Counted from the first letter of the stretch, positions 17,069 to 27,154 are shown. The stretch is DNA of 64,000 nt from Chryseobacterium soldanellicola (GCF_900100115.1 NZ_FNKL01000003.1:434001-498000), one strand, 5' to 3'. The notes: generated by a model from the letters alone, not told the origin. Numbers and translations: made by a program.

Positions 17069-18364
17069 TTATAGTCTTGCGTCTACCAAATTTCTGTCTA
17101 AACAAGCTTTGGTATCAAAAACCACTGCGTTTTCTTTCTTAAGCAGATTGAGATCCATCTCAAGAAATTCGTTATGAGAAACTGCAATGATAAGAGATTC
17201 GTATTTTTTTCCTTCTATTAAAGCTTCAAGAATATCAATTCCGTATTCATGCTTTACTTCTTCCTTATTAGCCCAGGGATCATAAATATCTACATTTACG
17301 CCATAATCTGTAAGCTCTTTATAAATATCTACAACTTTTGTATTTCTTACGTCAGGACAGTTTTCTTTAAAAGTAACCCCTAAAATTAAGGCTTGAGAAT
17401 CTTTAATAACTCCACCTTTAGCAATAAGAAGTTTTACTACTTTAGAGGCGACAAACTTGGCAATAGAGTCATTGACTCTACGTCCTGATAAGATGACATC
17501 CGGGTGATAGCCCAGCTGTTCTGCTTTGTGAGCCAAATAATAAGGATCGACAGAAATACAGTGGCCACCTACTAAACCTGGTTTATATTTAAGAAAATTA
17601 TATTTTGTTCCTGCTGCTTCCAGAACGTCATTGGTATCAATACCAACTCTATCGAAAATCAATGCTAATTCATTAACAAAAGATATGTTTACATCACGCT
17701 GAGCATTTTCTATGGCTTTAGAAGCTTCCGCAACTTTAATGCTTGGTGCTTTGTGTGTTCCTGCGGTGATAATTCTTTTATAAAGATTGTCTACTTCTTC
17801 TGCAATTTCTTCTGTAGATCCTGAAGTTACTTTTTTAACGCTTGTTAAAGTATTTATTTTATCTCCAGGATTAATTCTTTCCGGAGAATAGCCTACAAAA
17901 AAGTCTTCATTGAATTTTAAGCCTGAATGCTTTTCTAAGACAGGTACACATTCTTCTTCGGTACAGCCAGGGAAAACTGTAGATTCATAGATCACAATAT
18001 CTCCTTTTTTGATAATTCCTCCTAACATTTTTGAGGCAGAAATCAGAGGATTGAGATCCGGAGCATTATATCTGTCAATTGGGGTGGGAACAGTTACAAT
18101 AAAAATATTGGCTTCTGCGATATCAGACAATTCGCTTGTCGCTTTGTATCCTTTGTCACCATTAGATTCATTATATACTTTTAAGCCATTATTAAGTTTT
18201 TCTATATCAGCTTCCAGTGTTATATCCAAACCATTATTAAGCTGATCAACCCTTTCTGTGTTGATATCAAATCCTAAAACAGGATAATGACCAGCAAATT
18301 CTAAAGACAGGGGCAAACCTACATAACCCTGTCCAATAACAGCTATTTTATATGTTTTCATCAT
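17069..18364 (-). CDS. UDP-GlcNAc/UDP-sugar 6-dehydrogenase (WbpA/TviB type)
   Basis: 431-residue nucleotide-sugar dehydrogenase. GQGYVGLPLSLEFA near the N-terminus binds NAD, and the catalytic Cys lies in VGGHCISVDPYY near residue 266. It performs two NAD-dependent oxidations of C6 to give a UDP-HexNAc uronic acid, the first step of the WbpA-B-E-D-I route whose other enzymes are encoded in the same operon. A TviB-like product with another sugar is possible. Either of two adjacent Met codons could start it; the Wzc-like gene ends 1 bp upstream. Confidence 0.9.
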   Translation of the reverse strand: MMKTYKIAVIGQGYVGLPLSLEFAGHYPVLGFDINTERVDQLNNGLDITLEADIEKLNNGLKVYNESNGDKGYKATSELSDIAEANIFIVTVPTPIDRYNAPDLNPLISASKMLGGIIKKGDIVIYESTVFPGCTEEECVPVLEKHSGLKFNEDFFVGYSPERINPGDKINTLTSVKKVTSGSTEEIAEEVDNLYKRIITAGTHKAPSIKVAEASKAIENAQRDVNISFVNELALIFDRVGIDTNDVLEAAGTKYNFLKYKPGLVGGHCISVDPYYLAHKAEQLGYHPDVILSGRRVNDSIAKFVASKVVKLLIAKGGVIKDSQALILGVTFKENCPDVRNTKVVDIYKELTDYGVNVDIYDPWANKEEVKHEYGIDILEALIEGKKYESLIIAVSHNEFLEMDLNLLKKENAVVFDTKACLDRNLVDARL

Positions 18365-18365
18365 T

Positions 18366-20753
18366 TTAGCTAAATTTATTTTTAATTTTTTCGAACCATG
18401 TCTGTTCTTTATGATTATTATATCCGTAACCGTATTTGTTGCTATAGCCTAAATTTTCTCTGCTGACATCATTGAGAACAAATCCAACATTTTTGATTTT
18501 ATTCTGGCTAATGTTCTTATTTGCAAATTCTGTTAAAACTTTTTCTGTGTATTTTGATCTTGAAACATAAATAGTAACATCTGCCCATTCTGCTATCAGG
18601 AAAGTATCTGTTACCAAAAGCAACGGAGCCGTGTCCAAAATAATATAATCATATCTTGATCTTAATTCATCTAACAATACTTCATATCTCCCATTCGACA
18701 ATAATTCTGTAGGATTTGGGGGAATCATTCCGGAATAAATCACATCCAGATGGGGATTGAATGACGAAACATGAATCACCTCTTCAAGTTTAGTTTGATC
18801 GGAATAAAGATATTCTGTAAGTCCCATTAATCCCTTTCTTGCAGGATTATATCTCTGTAGCTGAGGATTTCTGATATCAGATCCGATAATAATTACTTTC
18901 TTTTTAGGATTTGCCAATGTTAAAGCAAGATTCACTGATGTAAATGTTTTACCTTCTCCTTTTACCGTTGAAGTTACAAAAACAACTTTTCCTCCTTTTT
19001 TATTCTTCGGAAGCATAAAATTCATATTGGTAATAAGAATTCTGAATGCCTCCGCCATCGGAGTAATATCATTCATCTGAACGATTTCAGAATCTCCTCT
19101 CTCAAGGCTTGGTAATTCTGCAATAATCGGTGCTTTAACCAATTTTTCTAAATCGTGCTTAGTAAGGATCTTATTATTTAGTAATTGTGACAGATAAATA
19201 AAAATAAATGGTATCAGCAATCCTATAAATAAAGCGATAAGAAGAATAACATTTCTTTTGGGAGAAACCGGAATTCCTGAAGCATACGCTTTGTCAATTA
19301 CCCTGGCTTTTGGAGCAGTAATAGATAATGAAATAGCTGTTTCTTCCCTTTTCTGAAGCAATAAAAGGTATAAATTTTCTTTTATCTGCTGCTGCCTTTC
19401 AATGCTTCTGAACATTTTCTCGATGGATGGAAGCTTGGATATTTTATCTGAAACTTTATTCTGTTCTCCAACATATTCATTTTTAGCAAGCTCAAGACCC
19501 GTTCTATTTCTCTGTAAACTCTGTATAATAGAGGTACGCATAGAATTAATCTGCTTGGTAACATCAACTACTGTTGGGTTTTCCGGAGTAGCAGACTCAA
19601 GCAATCTGTTTCTTTGTAAAACCAGCTGATTGTATGCGGAAACCCCGGTCATTGCATCCGGATTATTTAATCCTACATTTGATGGAAATACCTGATACTG
19701 AGCCTGATTATTAACAAAAGTTATCAATGCATTTGTCAATTCCAACTGAGCATCTACATCCAGCTGCTTTGCTCTCGCCGCTGCAGAGCTTTCTAAATTA
19801 ATTTTAGCTTCAGTCTCAAGATCTGTAAGGTTATTTTTTGCTTTAAAACTTTCTTTTTGGTTTTCAACATCGCCTAATTCTCCTGATAGTTTTTTAATTC
19901 GGTCTTCAATAAAATCTAAAGTTTTCTCAGATTCCGAGTTTTTATCTAAAATAGCATCATTATTATAAGCAATAACCAAAGAATTGAGAATATCCTCAGC
20001 CTTTGAGACCTGAGGGTATTTCATAGTAAGCTTAACAACGGTTGCATCTTTTGTTACTAAACTTACATTAAGATCACCCTGAAGGCTGCTCACTTTAGAT
20101 TCAAGTGAGGAAATCTGCAATTCTAAGTTTTTAATATCTAACCCTTTTGCCGAAGCAGGATTAAATTTATTATTTTTAGTAATAATAATGTTTGCAAACG
20201 GTAATCCTATCGTTTTGTTATACGTTGTAACGATTTCTTTAGTAAGCTTTTCTGATTTTAAAATAAGTTTATCACCCTCAATAGTAAGGTTAACAGTATT
20301 ATTTGTTCCGTTATTAGGCTTTTCTGAAATTATTTTTACTTCTATAGGAGAAGTTTCCTTGTACAGCTCTATAGTGGCAATTCTTCCTTTTGCGATAATA
20401 TTGGTCTGAAGATTCTGGCTGATGATAACATCTCTCATCATTTTTTTCGATTTCAGAATCTCTATTTCATTACCGATACTATTGGTTTTCAACCCTCCAA
20501 AACCAGACAGATCAGGCAATACCCCCAAGTCGCTGCCTACAGGCGAGGTTGAATTTTTAGCATCTTTTATAAGTACTGATGACTGAACCTCATACACAGG
20601 CACCATAAATTTCAATGAAATGTAACCTAGTATTAAAGCAATAAAGGCACTTAGAATAAACCACGGCCATTTTCTTAAATAGGGTTTAATAATTTCATTA
20701 ATATCAATACTTTTATTTTCTACTTCTGAAAATTGTGAAGATTCGTTGTCCAT
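18366..20753 (-). CDS. Wzc-like polysaccharide co-polymerase with C-terminal tyrosine autokinase
   Basis: 795-residue inner-membrane protein: Wzz domain with a first membrane segment near residues 31-50, a long periplasmic coiled region, a second segment near residues 500-525, then a BY-kinase domain with Walker A (STVKGEGKT, about residue 596), Walker A' and Walker B ([11 protein letters not shown]). The C-terminus carries a tyrosine cluster (YSNKYGYGY), the usual autophosphorylation tail. It controls chain length and export together with the Wza-like lipoprotein encoded 7 bp upstream. The Walker A' motif reads IIIGSD instead of the common IDAD form. Confidence 0.93.
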   Translation of the reverse strand: MDNESSQFSEVENKSIDINEIIKPYLRKWPWFILSAFIALILGYISLKFMVPVYEVQSSVLIKDAKNSTSPVGSDLGVLPDLSGFGGLKTNSIGNEIEILKSKKMMRDVIISQNLQTNIIAKGRIATIELYKETSPIEVKIISEKPNNGTNNTVNLTIEGDKLILKSEKLTKEIVTTYNKTIGLPFANIIITKNNKFNPASAKGLDIKNLELQISSLESKVSSLQGDLNVSLVTKDATVVKLTMKYPQVSKAEDILNSLVIAYNNDAILDKNSESEKTLDFIEDRIKKLSGELGDVENQKESFKAKNNLTDLETEAKINLESSAAARAKQLDVDAQLELTNALITFVNNQAQYQVFPSNVGLNNPDAMTGVSAYNQLVLQRNRLLESATPENPTVVDVTKQINSMRTSIIQSLQRNRTGLELAKNEYVGEQNKVSDKISKLPSIEKMFRSIERQQQIKENLYLLLLQKREETAISLSITAPKARVIDKAYASGIPVSPKRNVILLIALFIGLLIPFIFIYLSQLLNNKILTKHDLEKLVKAPIIAELPSLERGDSEIVQMNDITPMAEAFRILITNMNFMLPKNKKGGKVVFVTSTVKGEGKTFTSVNLALTLANPKKKVIIIGSDIRNPQLQRYNPARKGLMGLTEYLYSDQTKLEEVIHVSSFNPHLDVIYSGMIPPNPTELLSNGRYEVLLDELRSRYDYIILDTAPLLLVTDTFLIAEWADVTIYVSRSKYTEKVLTEFANKNISQNKIKNVGFVLNDVSRENLGYSNKYGYGYNNHKEQTWFEKIKNKFS

Positions 20754-20760
20754 TAATTTT

Positions 20761-21579
20761 TTATTTCTTGAATAAACTTACTACTACTGCTACTGCAGTA
20801 ATGGCTATAGATGCTGCTGTTAAATAAAGTCCGGTATTCGGGTTCTGCTTTGCTGAAAGGTCTCTTGTATTACTAGATGAAACGATAACTGCATCTCCCT
20901 GTTTCAAATTATAGTAAGGTGAATTGATAAGATTAGCATCCTGTAAATTAATTTTTCCGTGGGTAATATTTCCATTTTCTGTTCTTATTACAAGAATATC
21001 CTCTCTTTTTCCATACATTGTAAGATCACCTGCAAGACCTAACGCATTTAAAATTGTTGCCTGCCCGTTTGCTATAGTATAATCTCCCTGTCTGTTTACT
21101 TCTCCGAGAACAGTAATTTTGAAATTAGCAAGTCTTACGCTTATCGTAGGATTGATGACATATTTTGTCATTTTATCATGAAGCTCATTTTTAAACTCTA
21201 CTAAAGATTTATTGGTTGTATTAATTTTACCTAAAATAGGAAAATCAATATTACCTTCAGTATCAACAATATATGTAGGTCCTGAAATGGTAGTAGAGCC
21301 CTGACTTGGTGTATTTCCACCAGCCGTTGCATTAGTTTGAATCATTTCAGAGGAAGAATAATTCTGGTTGAATGGCTTTACAACATCCATATCCTTCGCT
21401 GTAATCAGGATAATTAATTGATCCCCTACCTGTATTGTAGAGTTAGAATTTTTTGCAGATGCTTCTGTTGCAACCTGCTCTATATTTTGCATATAGTTCA
21501 AATCATTGTGCCTGTTCGGATTAGTCTTACATCCAATTAATAAAAGCACAACAAATAATGCCAATATTTTACCCTTCAT
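20761..21579 (-). CDS. Wza-like polysaccharide export lipoprotein
   Basis: 272-residue outer-membrane export protein. The ATG at 21577-21579 gives a lipoprotein signal peptide ending in the lipobox LLIGC; a TTG six codons upstream would spoil it. A poly-export domain ([13 protein letters not shown]) is followed by an SLBB-like segment ([15 protein letters not shown]) and a C-terminal hydrophobic helix ending VVVSLFKK. It forms the outer-membrane channel working with the Wzc-like kinase. It starts 37 bp after the membrane dehydratase gene. Confidence 0.92.
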   Translation of the reverse strand: MKGKILALFVVLLLIGCKTNPNRHNDLNYMQNIEQVATEASAKNSNSTIQVGDQLIILITAKDMDVVKPFNQNYSSSEMIQTNATAGGNTPSQGSTTISGPTYIVDTEGNIDFPILGKINTTNKSLVEFKNELHDKMTKYVINPTISVRLANFKITVLGEVNRQGDYTIANGQATILNALGLAGDLTMYGKREDILVIRTENGNITHGKINLQDANLINSPYYNLKQGDAVIVSSSNTRDLSAKQNPNTGLYLTAASIAITAVAVVVSLFKK

Positions 21580-21616
21580 ATTTTTAAAATTGTACAAATA
21601 TACATTTAATATTTTG

Positions 21617-23545
21617 CTATTTATCTAATACCTCGTAGATCGAATTATTACTTCTGAACTCAGGAACAATGATTTTTAAAATACGAACAACCTCTACTTT
21701 ATCTCTTTTTAAAGATGCTTTAGTGACGTGTTTTATTAACGTATCAATGTTTTCAAATTCTATCGTAGGATCTTTAGAGATCATTATTTTATCATTATGT
21801 GTCGGAAGCGTTTTAGCATCATCGCTTAACAGCTCCTCAAACAACTTTTCACCGGGTCTTAAACCTGTATAAATTATTTTAATGTCAATATTGGGTTCAA
21901 ACCCTGAAAGCTTGATCATTCTTTTTGCAAGGTCTAATATTTTTACGGGCTCCCCCATATCGAAAACAAATATTTCTCCGCCGTGTCCCATGGTTCCGGC
22001 CTGTAAAACCAGTTCGCAGGCTTCAGGAATCGTCATAAAATACCTTACAATATTGGGATGCGTAATGGTAACCGGCCCGCCCGCCTCAATCTGTCTTTTA
22101 AAATGCGGAATAACAGACCCATTTGATCCCAACACATTTCCGAATCTGGTTGTAATAAATTTCGTGGTATTGCCTTCTACATTCTGCAATGACTGCACAA
22201 AAAGCTCGGCAGCCCTTTTAGAAGCTCCCATAACATTTGTTGGGTTTACAGCTTTGTCTGTAGAAACCATTACAAATCGGTTAACGTTGTATTTGCTTGA
22301 TAATGATGAAATGATTTTTGATCCCAAAACATTCACTAAAATAGCTTCATGCGGATTTTCTTCCACCAAAGGCACATGCTTATAGGCGGCAGCGTGATAA
22401 ACCATTGAGAAATTGTAAGCCTGAAACAACGGCTCAATTCTATGTTTATTTGAAACATCCGCAAGCACGAATTTAAATCTGATATGAGGAAATTTCTCCT
22501 TCATTTCAAGCTCGATATCATACAAAGGCGTTTCTGCCTGATCCAGCACCACCACGAGAGAAGGATTAAACTGAGCAACCTGCCGCACGATTTCGCTGCC
22601 GATAGATCCGGCTCCTCCTGTTACCAGGATCGTTTTGTTAAAATGCCGGCTTTTTAATTCCTCATTTTCTATTTTAATCGGCTTTCTATTCAATAAATCA
22701 TCAATTTGAAGATTTCTGATAGAACCTCCCAAGTCGCTGTCTCTTAATTTTTGTACTGATGGTGCTTTAAAAATATTTAAATCTTTTTCAAGGAACAGAT
22801 TTACCCAGGAATTCATTTCATCCTTAGACATCATTTCCTTTACAATCAATACACCGTCAACAATAAGGTCTTCTTTTGTATTATTTTCGATTTTTTCTTT
22901 TCCGAAAATCGGCTTTCCGAGCAGTGAAGCTCTTTTTGAGTCTGTTCTTTGTGTTAAAAATCCTACAACCTGATAAGGAAGGCTCGGATTGTCCAAAATA
23001 GCTCTGGCAATAGCAATTGACTGCTCATCAATGCCTAAAACAAGGATTCTTTTCTTTAAGGCACTTCTCCTGTATTCTCTTACAATATGGAAAAACTCTT
23101 TTACATATAACCTGAAAAGGAACAATCCCATAAAAGAAATGATAAAATACAGAATAAGATAAGGCGTCAGTATAAATTTTCCGCCGGTAACCCAGAAATA
23201 AATAATATTTATAGCACTGATAACAAACAAGGTACAGAAACATGAAACCAGCAGCTTAAAAAGATCTATAAATGTAGAATGCCTGATAATACCGGCATAG
23301 GTTTTAAATATATACATGAAAATAACATTCACCAGGATGATCGAGCCAAAAACAGCACTTTTATCATCATGATAAATAAATTCCCGCTGAGTGATTTTTT
23401 CAATAATATATGTAGAAAGAAATAGTGATATTACCAGAATAATAATGTCTATTACAAGAATTATCCATCTGGGAAGATATCTGACGTCTGAGAGATTGAC
23501 AACATTATCTCCGCCGAATATTTTTTTCCTAAGAGAATTGTACAT
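21617..23545 (-). CDS. Membrane-bound UDP-GlcNAc 4,6-dehydratase (CapD/WbpM/PglF family)
   Basis: 642-residue protein: four N-terminal membrane segments (about residues 25-130), a CoA-binding-like domain, then an SDR dehydratase domain with VTGGAGSIGSEI near residue 308 and VSTDKAVNPTNVMGASK, where Met replaces the catalytic Tyr as in WbpM and PglF. It makes the 4-keto-6-deoxy precursor for sugars such as bacillosamine, QuiNAc or D-FucNAc, often the first sugar of the repeat. The aminotransferase gene just upstream suggests a 4-amino sugar. A promoter lies in the 122-bp gap. Confidence 0.92.
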   Translation of the reverse strand: MYNSLRKKIFGGDNVVNLSDVRYLPRWIILVIDIIILVISLFLSTYIIEKITQREFIYHDDKSAVFGSIILVNVIFMYIFKTYAGIIRHSTFIDLFKLLVSCFCTLFVISAINIIYFWVTGGKFILTPYLILYFIISFMGLFLFRLYVKEFFHIVREYRRSALKKRILVLGIDEQSIAIARAILDNPSLPYQVVGFLTQRTDSKRASLLGKPIFGKEKIENNTKEDLIVDGVLIVKEMMSKDEMNSWVNLFLEKDLNIFKAPSVQKLRDSDLGGSIRNLQIDDLLNRKPIKIENEELKSRHFNKTILVTGGAGSIGSEIVRQVAQFNPSLVVVLDQAETPLYDIELEMKEKFPHIRFKFVLADVSNKHRIEPLFQAYNFSMVYHAAAYKHVPLVEENPHEAILVNVLGSKIISSLSSKYNVNRFVMVSTDKAVNPTNVMGASKRAAELFVQSLQNVEGNTTKFITTRFGNVLGSNGSVIPHFKRQIEAGGPVTITHPNIVRYFMTIPEACELVLQAGTMGHGGEIFVFDMGEPVKILDLAKRMIKLSGFEPNIDIKIIYTGLRPGEKLFEELLSDDAKTLPTHNDKIMISKDPTIEFENIDTLIKHVTKASLKRDKVEVVRILKIIVPEFRSNNSIYEVLDK

Positions 23546-23619
23546 TGTCTTTATTTATATTCATAATTAATAAGTTGAAAACCCAATTATTTTTTGAAAA
23601 CAAATTGGTAACATTCATG

Positions 23620-23627
23620 CAAAATTA
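23620..23627 (-). promoter_or_regulatory. Predicted -7 promoter element for the dehydratase-wza-wzc operon
   Basis: On the minus strand this reads TAATTTTG, matching the Bacteroidota consensus TAnnTTTG. It would start transcription about 68 nt before the dehydratase ATG. No convincing -33 TTG was seen, so the site is probable, not certain. Confidence 0.5.
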
Positions 23628-23667
23628 AAATAAAATTTCATCTATACTTTAAATTTAAAAAATAAAT

Positions 23668-24801
23668 TTAATCTTCACAATTTATTAAAATTTCAGCAAT
23701 TTTTTCTTTACACAGGTCCGTCAGGTCTGATCCTGATGGCAGGCATAATCCATTGTCAAAAACCATACCACAAAAATTATTTCCAAAAAACTGACAATCA
23801 TTATATAACGGTTGCAAATGCATTGGCTTCCATAAATATCTGGTTTCAATATTTTGTTGGCTGAAAGTTTCTTTTATCTTTTCTTTTGTAACTGCGGAGT
23901 CTTTTTTAATCATAATTACATTCAACCAATAGTTGGAATAAAAATCATTGGTAGGCTCTGAAAATAGGTCAATATTCTCAATTTTATCAATTACCTGTTG
24001 ATAAAAAACATGATTTTCCCTTCTTTTGGTAATTCTGTTTTCCAGAACTTCCATCTGCCCTCTTCCGATTCCGGCAGATATATTATTCATTCTATAATTA
24101 TATCCAAGCTCTGAATGGCTGTAATATTCTTTATTATCTTTCGCCTGCGTTGCAAGAAAAAGCGTTCTTTTTTTATCTGATAAATTTCTTGAAATTAAAA
24201 TTCCGCCGCCGGAAGTGGTGATAATTTTATTCCCGTTGAAGCTGATGATCGATAAATCACCGAAAGTTCCGCAAAACTCATTTTTATATTTGCTTCCTAA
24301 GGCTTCGGCGCTGTCTTCAATAACAGGAATTTCGTATTTTCTGGAGATTTCAAGAATTTCATCAACCATAAAAGGCATTCCGTATAATGAAACGGTGATA
24401 ATCGCTTTTGGTTTTTTGCCTTTCTGCAGGCAATATTTAATGGCATCTTCTAAAGCGTTCGGGCATATATTCCAAGTTGAGCTTTCGCTGTCTACGAAGA
24501 CAGGAACGGCTTTCAGATATAAAATAGGATTGGCGGAAGCTACGAAAGTAAATGACTGGCAGATGACAAAATCGCCCTCTTCCACGTTTAATAATTTTAA
24601 TGCTAAATGTATTGCTGCCGTACCGGAAGAGAGTGCTGTGACAAAGGAATTTCTGCCCAGGTAATTCTCCAAACTTTTTTCAAACTCGTCTATATTGGAT
24701 CCGTATTGGGAAATCCAGTTGGTTTCGAAAGCATTCTGTATATATTTCAACTCGCTTCCGCCCATATGTGGCGGGGAAAGCCAGATTTTTTGCTTTTCCA
24801 A
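23668..24801 (-). CDS. PLP-dependent sugar aminotransferase (DegT/DnrJ/EryC1, PglE-like)
   Basis: 377-residue aminotransferase. The N-terminus KIWLSPPHMGGSELKY is typical of aminotransferases acting on UDP-4-keto-6-deoxy sugars, and the PLP Lys lies in ISFNGNKIITTSGGG near residue 190. With the membrane dehydratase encoded next it should yield UDP-4-amino-4,6-dideoxy-HexNAc. No ATG precedes the conserved start, so TTG at 24799-24801 is the likely initiator; the first internal ATG (PHM) would remove conserved residues. The partner acetyltransferase and phosphoglycosyltransferase are not in the window. Confidence 0.88.
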   Translation of the reverse strand: MEKQKIWLSPPHMGGSELKYIQNAFETNWISQYGSNIDEFEKSLENYLGRNSFVTALSSGTAAIHLALKLLNVEEGDFVICQSFTFVASANPILYLKAVPVFVDSESSTWNICPNALEDAIKYCLQKGKKPKAIITVSLYGMPFMVDEILEISRKYEIPVIEDSAEALGSKYKNEFCGTFGDLSIISFNGNKIITTSGGGILISRNLSDKKRTLFLATQAKDNKEYYSHSELGYNYRMNNISAGIGRGQMEVLENRITKRRENHVFYQQVIDKIENIDLFSEPTNDFYSNYWLNVIMIKKDSAVTKEKIKETFSQQNIETRYLWKPMHLQPLYNDCQFFGNNFCGMVFDNGLCLPSGSDLTDLCKEKIAEILINCED

Positions 24802-24836
24802 TCTTGTTGTGTTTTTATTAATTTTTTTTCATTTGT

Positions 24837-25295
24837 TCAGTCAAAAATATCATTTATTTTTTCATATTCAAAACCTTTACTCATTAAATATTTTATGGTC
24901 TTTGATTTTTTTTGATATTCTTTGAGCCCTTTTTGTTTAGAATAGTAGTCTTCAAAGGCTTTTTTGATGGTTTTTTCGTAATCAGCATCATCTATTTCGT
25001 CAAAACATTTATTTATTAATTTTTCAGAAATCTGTTTTTGCTTTAAATTGATTTTAATCTTATTTTTCCCCCAATGCTTTATGTAAAATTTTCCGCGGAT
25101 ATAGCTTCTTGTAAACCTTTCTTCATTTAAATAATTTTCCTTTAAAAGATAAAGCATAATCTCTTCTTTTGCTTCATCAATTAATAGAAATTCTCTCATT
25201 TTCTGTTCTACTTCCGCATGACAACGATCCTGATAAACACAATAGTTAACCAGTTTCTGCTTAATTTCATTAAAAGTGAAAGACTTCTTTTCCAT
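24837..25295 (-). CDS. recX: RecX family recombination regulator
   Basis: 152-residue, charged, all-helical protein with the three-helix repeats of RecX (YCVYQDRCHAEVEQKM, LKENYLNEERFTRSYIRGK, EYQKKSKTIKYLMSKGFEYE). RecX binds RecA filaments and limits their activity. The ATG at 25293-25295 is preferred to a TTG two codons earlier. It lies 35 bp before the polysaccharide aminotransferase and after the glyA terminator. recA is not adjacent. Confidence 0.87.
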   Translation of the reverse strand: MEKKSFTFNEIKQKLVNYCVYQDRCHAEVEQKMREFLLIDEAKEEIMLYLLKENYLNEERFTRSYIRGKFYIKHWGKNKIKINLKQKQISEKLINKCFDEIDDADYEKTIKKAFEDYYSKQKGLKEYQKKSKTIKYLMSKGFEYEKINDIFD

Positions 25296-25302
25296 GTACA
25301 AA

Positions 25303-25329
25303 AAAGAATGAGCAAAAAGCCCATTCTTT
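25303..25329 (-). terminator. Intrinsic terminator of glyA
   Basis: Arms AAAGAATG and CATTCTTT pair perfectly around a 11-nt loop; on the minus strand the stem is followed by a T-rich run. It directly precedes recX. Confidence 0.7.
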
Positions 25330-25350
25330 ATATTTTAAAGTTGATAAATA

Positions 25351-26616
25351 TTAATAGTTGAATAACGCTTTACCTGCCATCAGTTCATTAACTTTCTTTT
25401 TTACAGAAGTAAGAACCTCTTCGTTTTTGATATTGTCAACCACCTCAGAAATTAATTCTGCGATAGTGTCCATATCATTTTCCTTTAATCCTCTTGTGGT
25501 GATCGCAGCAGTTCCCAATCTGATACCGGAAGTCGTGAACGGCGATTTATCATCAAACGGAACCATATTTTTATTACAAGTAATATCTGCTTTTACAAGG
25601 GCTTTTTCAGTTTCTTTTCCGTTTACGCCTTTATTTCTAAGGTCTACCAACATCAGGTGATTGTCTGTTCCACCGCTTACGATGTCAAAACCTCTGCTGA
25701 CCATTGATTTTGCCAAAGCCTGGGCATTTGACTGAACCTGTTTTGCATACGTTAAGAATTGATCGTCTAAAGCTTCACCGAAAGCTACTGCTTTACCGGC
25801 GATAACATGCTCCAGCGGGCCTCCCTGAATTCCCGGGAAAACAGCTCCGTCAAGAACCTGGCTCATCATTTTGATTTCTCCTTTCGGTGTTTTGTGACCG
25901 TAAGTATTTTCAAAATCTTTACCCATCATGATCATACCACCTCTAGGACCTCTTAACGTCTTGTGAGTCGTCGTCGTCACAACGTGGCAATGCTCAAACG
26001 GATTGTTTAACAAACCTTTTGCCACCAAACCTGCAGGGTGCGCAATATCTGCCCAAAGAGTCGCGCCGATCTCATCAGCAACCTCTCTGAATTTTGCATA
26101 ATCCAAATCTCTTGAATACGCCGAGAAACCTGCGATAAGCATTTTCGGTCTTTCTCTCAACGCTACTTCTCTCATCTGATCATAATCGATCAAACCTGTT
26201 TCCTGCTGAACTCCGTAAGAAACAACATCGTACTGAATTCCGGAGAAATTCACAGCCGAACCGTGAGTAAGGTGACCTCCCATCGAAAGATCCATCCCCA
26301 TAATCTTATCACCCGGTTTTAAAACGGCCAAGTAAATCGCTGCATTTGCCTGAGAACCAGAATGTGGCTGCACATTCACATAATCAACCCCGAAAAGCTG
26401 CTTTGCTCTCTCAATAGCTAAAGTTTCAACCTCATCTACTACTTCACACCCTCCGTAATATCTTTTACCAGGGTATCCTTCTGCATATTTGTTAGTCAAT
26501 ACGCTTCCCATTGCTTTCATTACATTTTCAGAAACGAAATTTTCTGATGCAATCATCTCAATTCCATGCGTTTGTCTTTGTCTTTCTTTTTCAATCAGGT
26601 CGAAAATAATATCCAT
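25351..26616 (-). CDS. glyA: Serine hydroxymethyltransferase
   Basis: 421-residue PLP enzyme interconverting serine and glycine with tetrahydrofolate. Motifs seen: [13 protein letters not shown] near the start, [15 protein letters not shown], and the PLP Lys in [15 protein letters not shown]. Length fits the family. The ATG at 26614-26616 (MDIIFDL) is chosen because the longer TTG start at 26649 overlaps the predicted promoter. Monocistronic, with a hairpin terminator downstream. Confidence 0.97.
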   Translation of the reverse strand: MDIIFDLIEKERQRQTHGIEMIASENFVSENVMKAMGSVLTNKYAEGYPGKRYYGGCEVVDEVETLAIERAKQLFGVDYVNVQPHSGSQANAAIYLAVLKPGDKIMGMDLSMGGHLTHGSAVNFSGIQYDVVSYGVQQETGLIDYDQMREVALRERPKMLIAGFSAYSRDLDYAKFREVADEIGATLWADIAHPAGLVAKGLLNNPFEHCHVVTTTTHKTLRGPRGGMIMMGKDFENTYGHKTPKGEIKMMSQVLDGAVFPGIQGGPLEHVIAGKAVAFGEALDDQFLTYAKQVQSNAQALAKSMVSRGFDIVSGGTDNHLMLVDLRNKGVNGKETEKALVKADITCNKNMVPFDDKSPFTTSGIRLGTAAITTRGLKENDMDTIAELISEVVDNIKNEEVLTSVKKKVNELMAGKALFNY

Positions 26617-26646
26617 TTTACTTTTAGTTTTTGAAATTTTCCACCC

Positions 26647-26654
26647 CAAATGTA
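26647..26654 (-). promoter_or_regulatory. Predicted -7 promoter element of glyA
   Basis: Minus-strand TACATTTG fits TAnnTTTG and lies about 30 bp before the ATG at 26616, which supports that start codon. Confidence 0.55.
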
Positions 26655-26733
26655 CGGAATTTCCACTGAGATTTTAGTATTGCGAAATATGATTTTTAGA
26701 TTTAAAATTGTAAAAAAAGCTGGAAAACCTTAT

Positions 26734-27153
26734 TTATTTGATGTTTTCCTTGATAAATTTTTCACAATAATCCTTTATTTGATCGCGAACATTTCTAAAT
26801 TCTTCATTAATTTCTTCTTCCGTTCCTTTTGCTTTCGCAGGATCAGGAAAATTATAATGAAATCTTTTCGCGTTTGTAGGAAAGTACGGACAGTTTTCCT
26901 GTGCGTGATCACAAACCGTGATGACAAAATCAAATTCTATAACCCGATATTCATCAATATGATTTGAAGTATGTCCGGAAATATCGATTCCGTCTTGCTT
27001 CATCGTTTCAATCGCTTTTGGATTGACGCCGTGAGTTTCGATTCCGGCACTGAAAATTTCCGCTTTATTTTCAGTAAAATATTTTAAATAACCTTCTGCA
27101 ATCTGGCTTCTGCAGCTATTCCCTGTACAAAGTACCAATATTTTCTTTTTCAT
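26734..27153 (-). CDS. arsC: Thioredoxin-type arsenate reductase / low-molecular-weight phosphatase fold
   Basis: 139-residue protein starting MKKKILVLCTGNSCRSQ. The CX5R loop (Cys9 to Arg15) binds the oxyanion; Cys81 and Cys88 in VCDHAQENC have the spacing of Cys82 and Cys89 of S. aureus ArsC, so the thioredoxin-coupled arsenate reductase relay appears complete. It would reduce arsenate to arsenite. The ATG at 27151-27153 is favoured; a longer frame adds a hydrophobic stretch that instead belongs to the overlapping 41-aa ORF upstream. Last gene of the ArsR operon; no ArsB or Acr3 pump is visible. Confidence 0.9.
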   Translation of the reverse strand: MKKKILVLCTGNSCRSQIAEGYLKYFTENKAEIFSAGIETHGVNPKAIETMKQDGIDISGHTSNHIDEYRVIEFDFVITVCDHAQENCPYFPTNAKRFHYNFPDPAKAKGTEEEINEEFRNVRDQIKDYCEKFIKENIK

Positions 27154-27154
27154 A

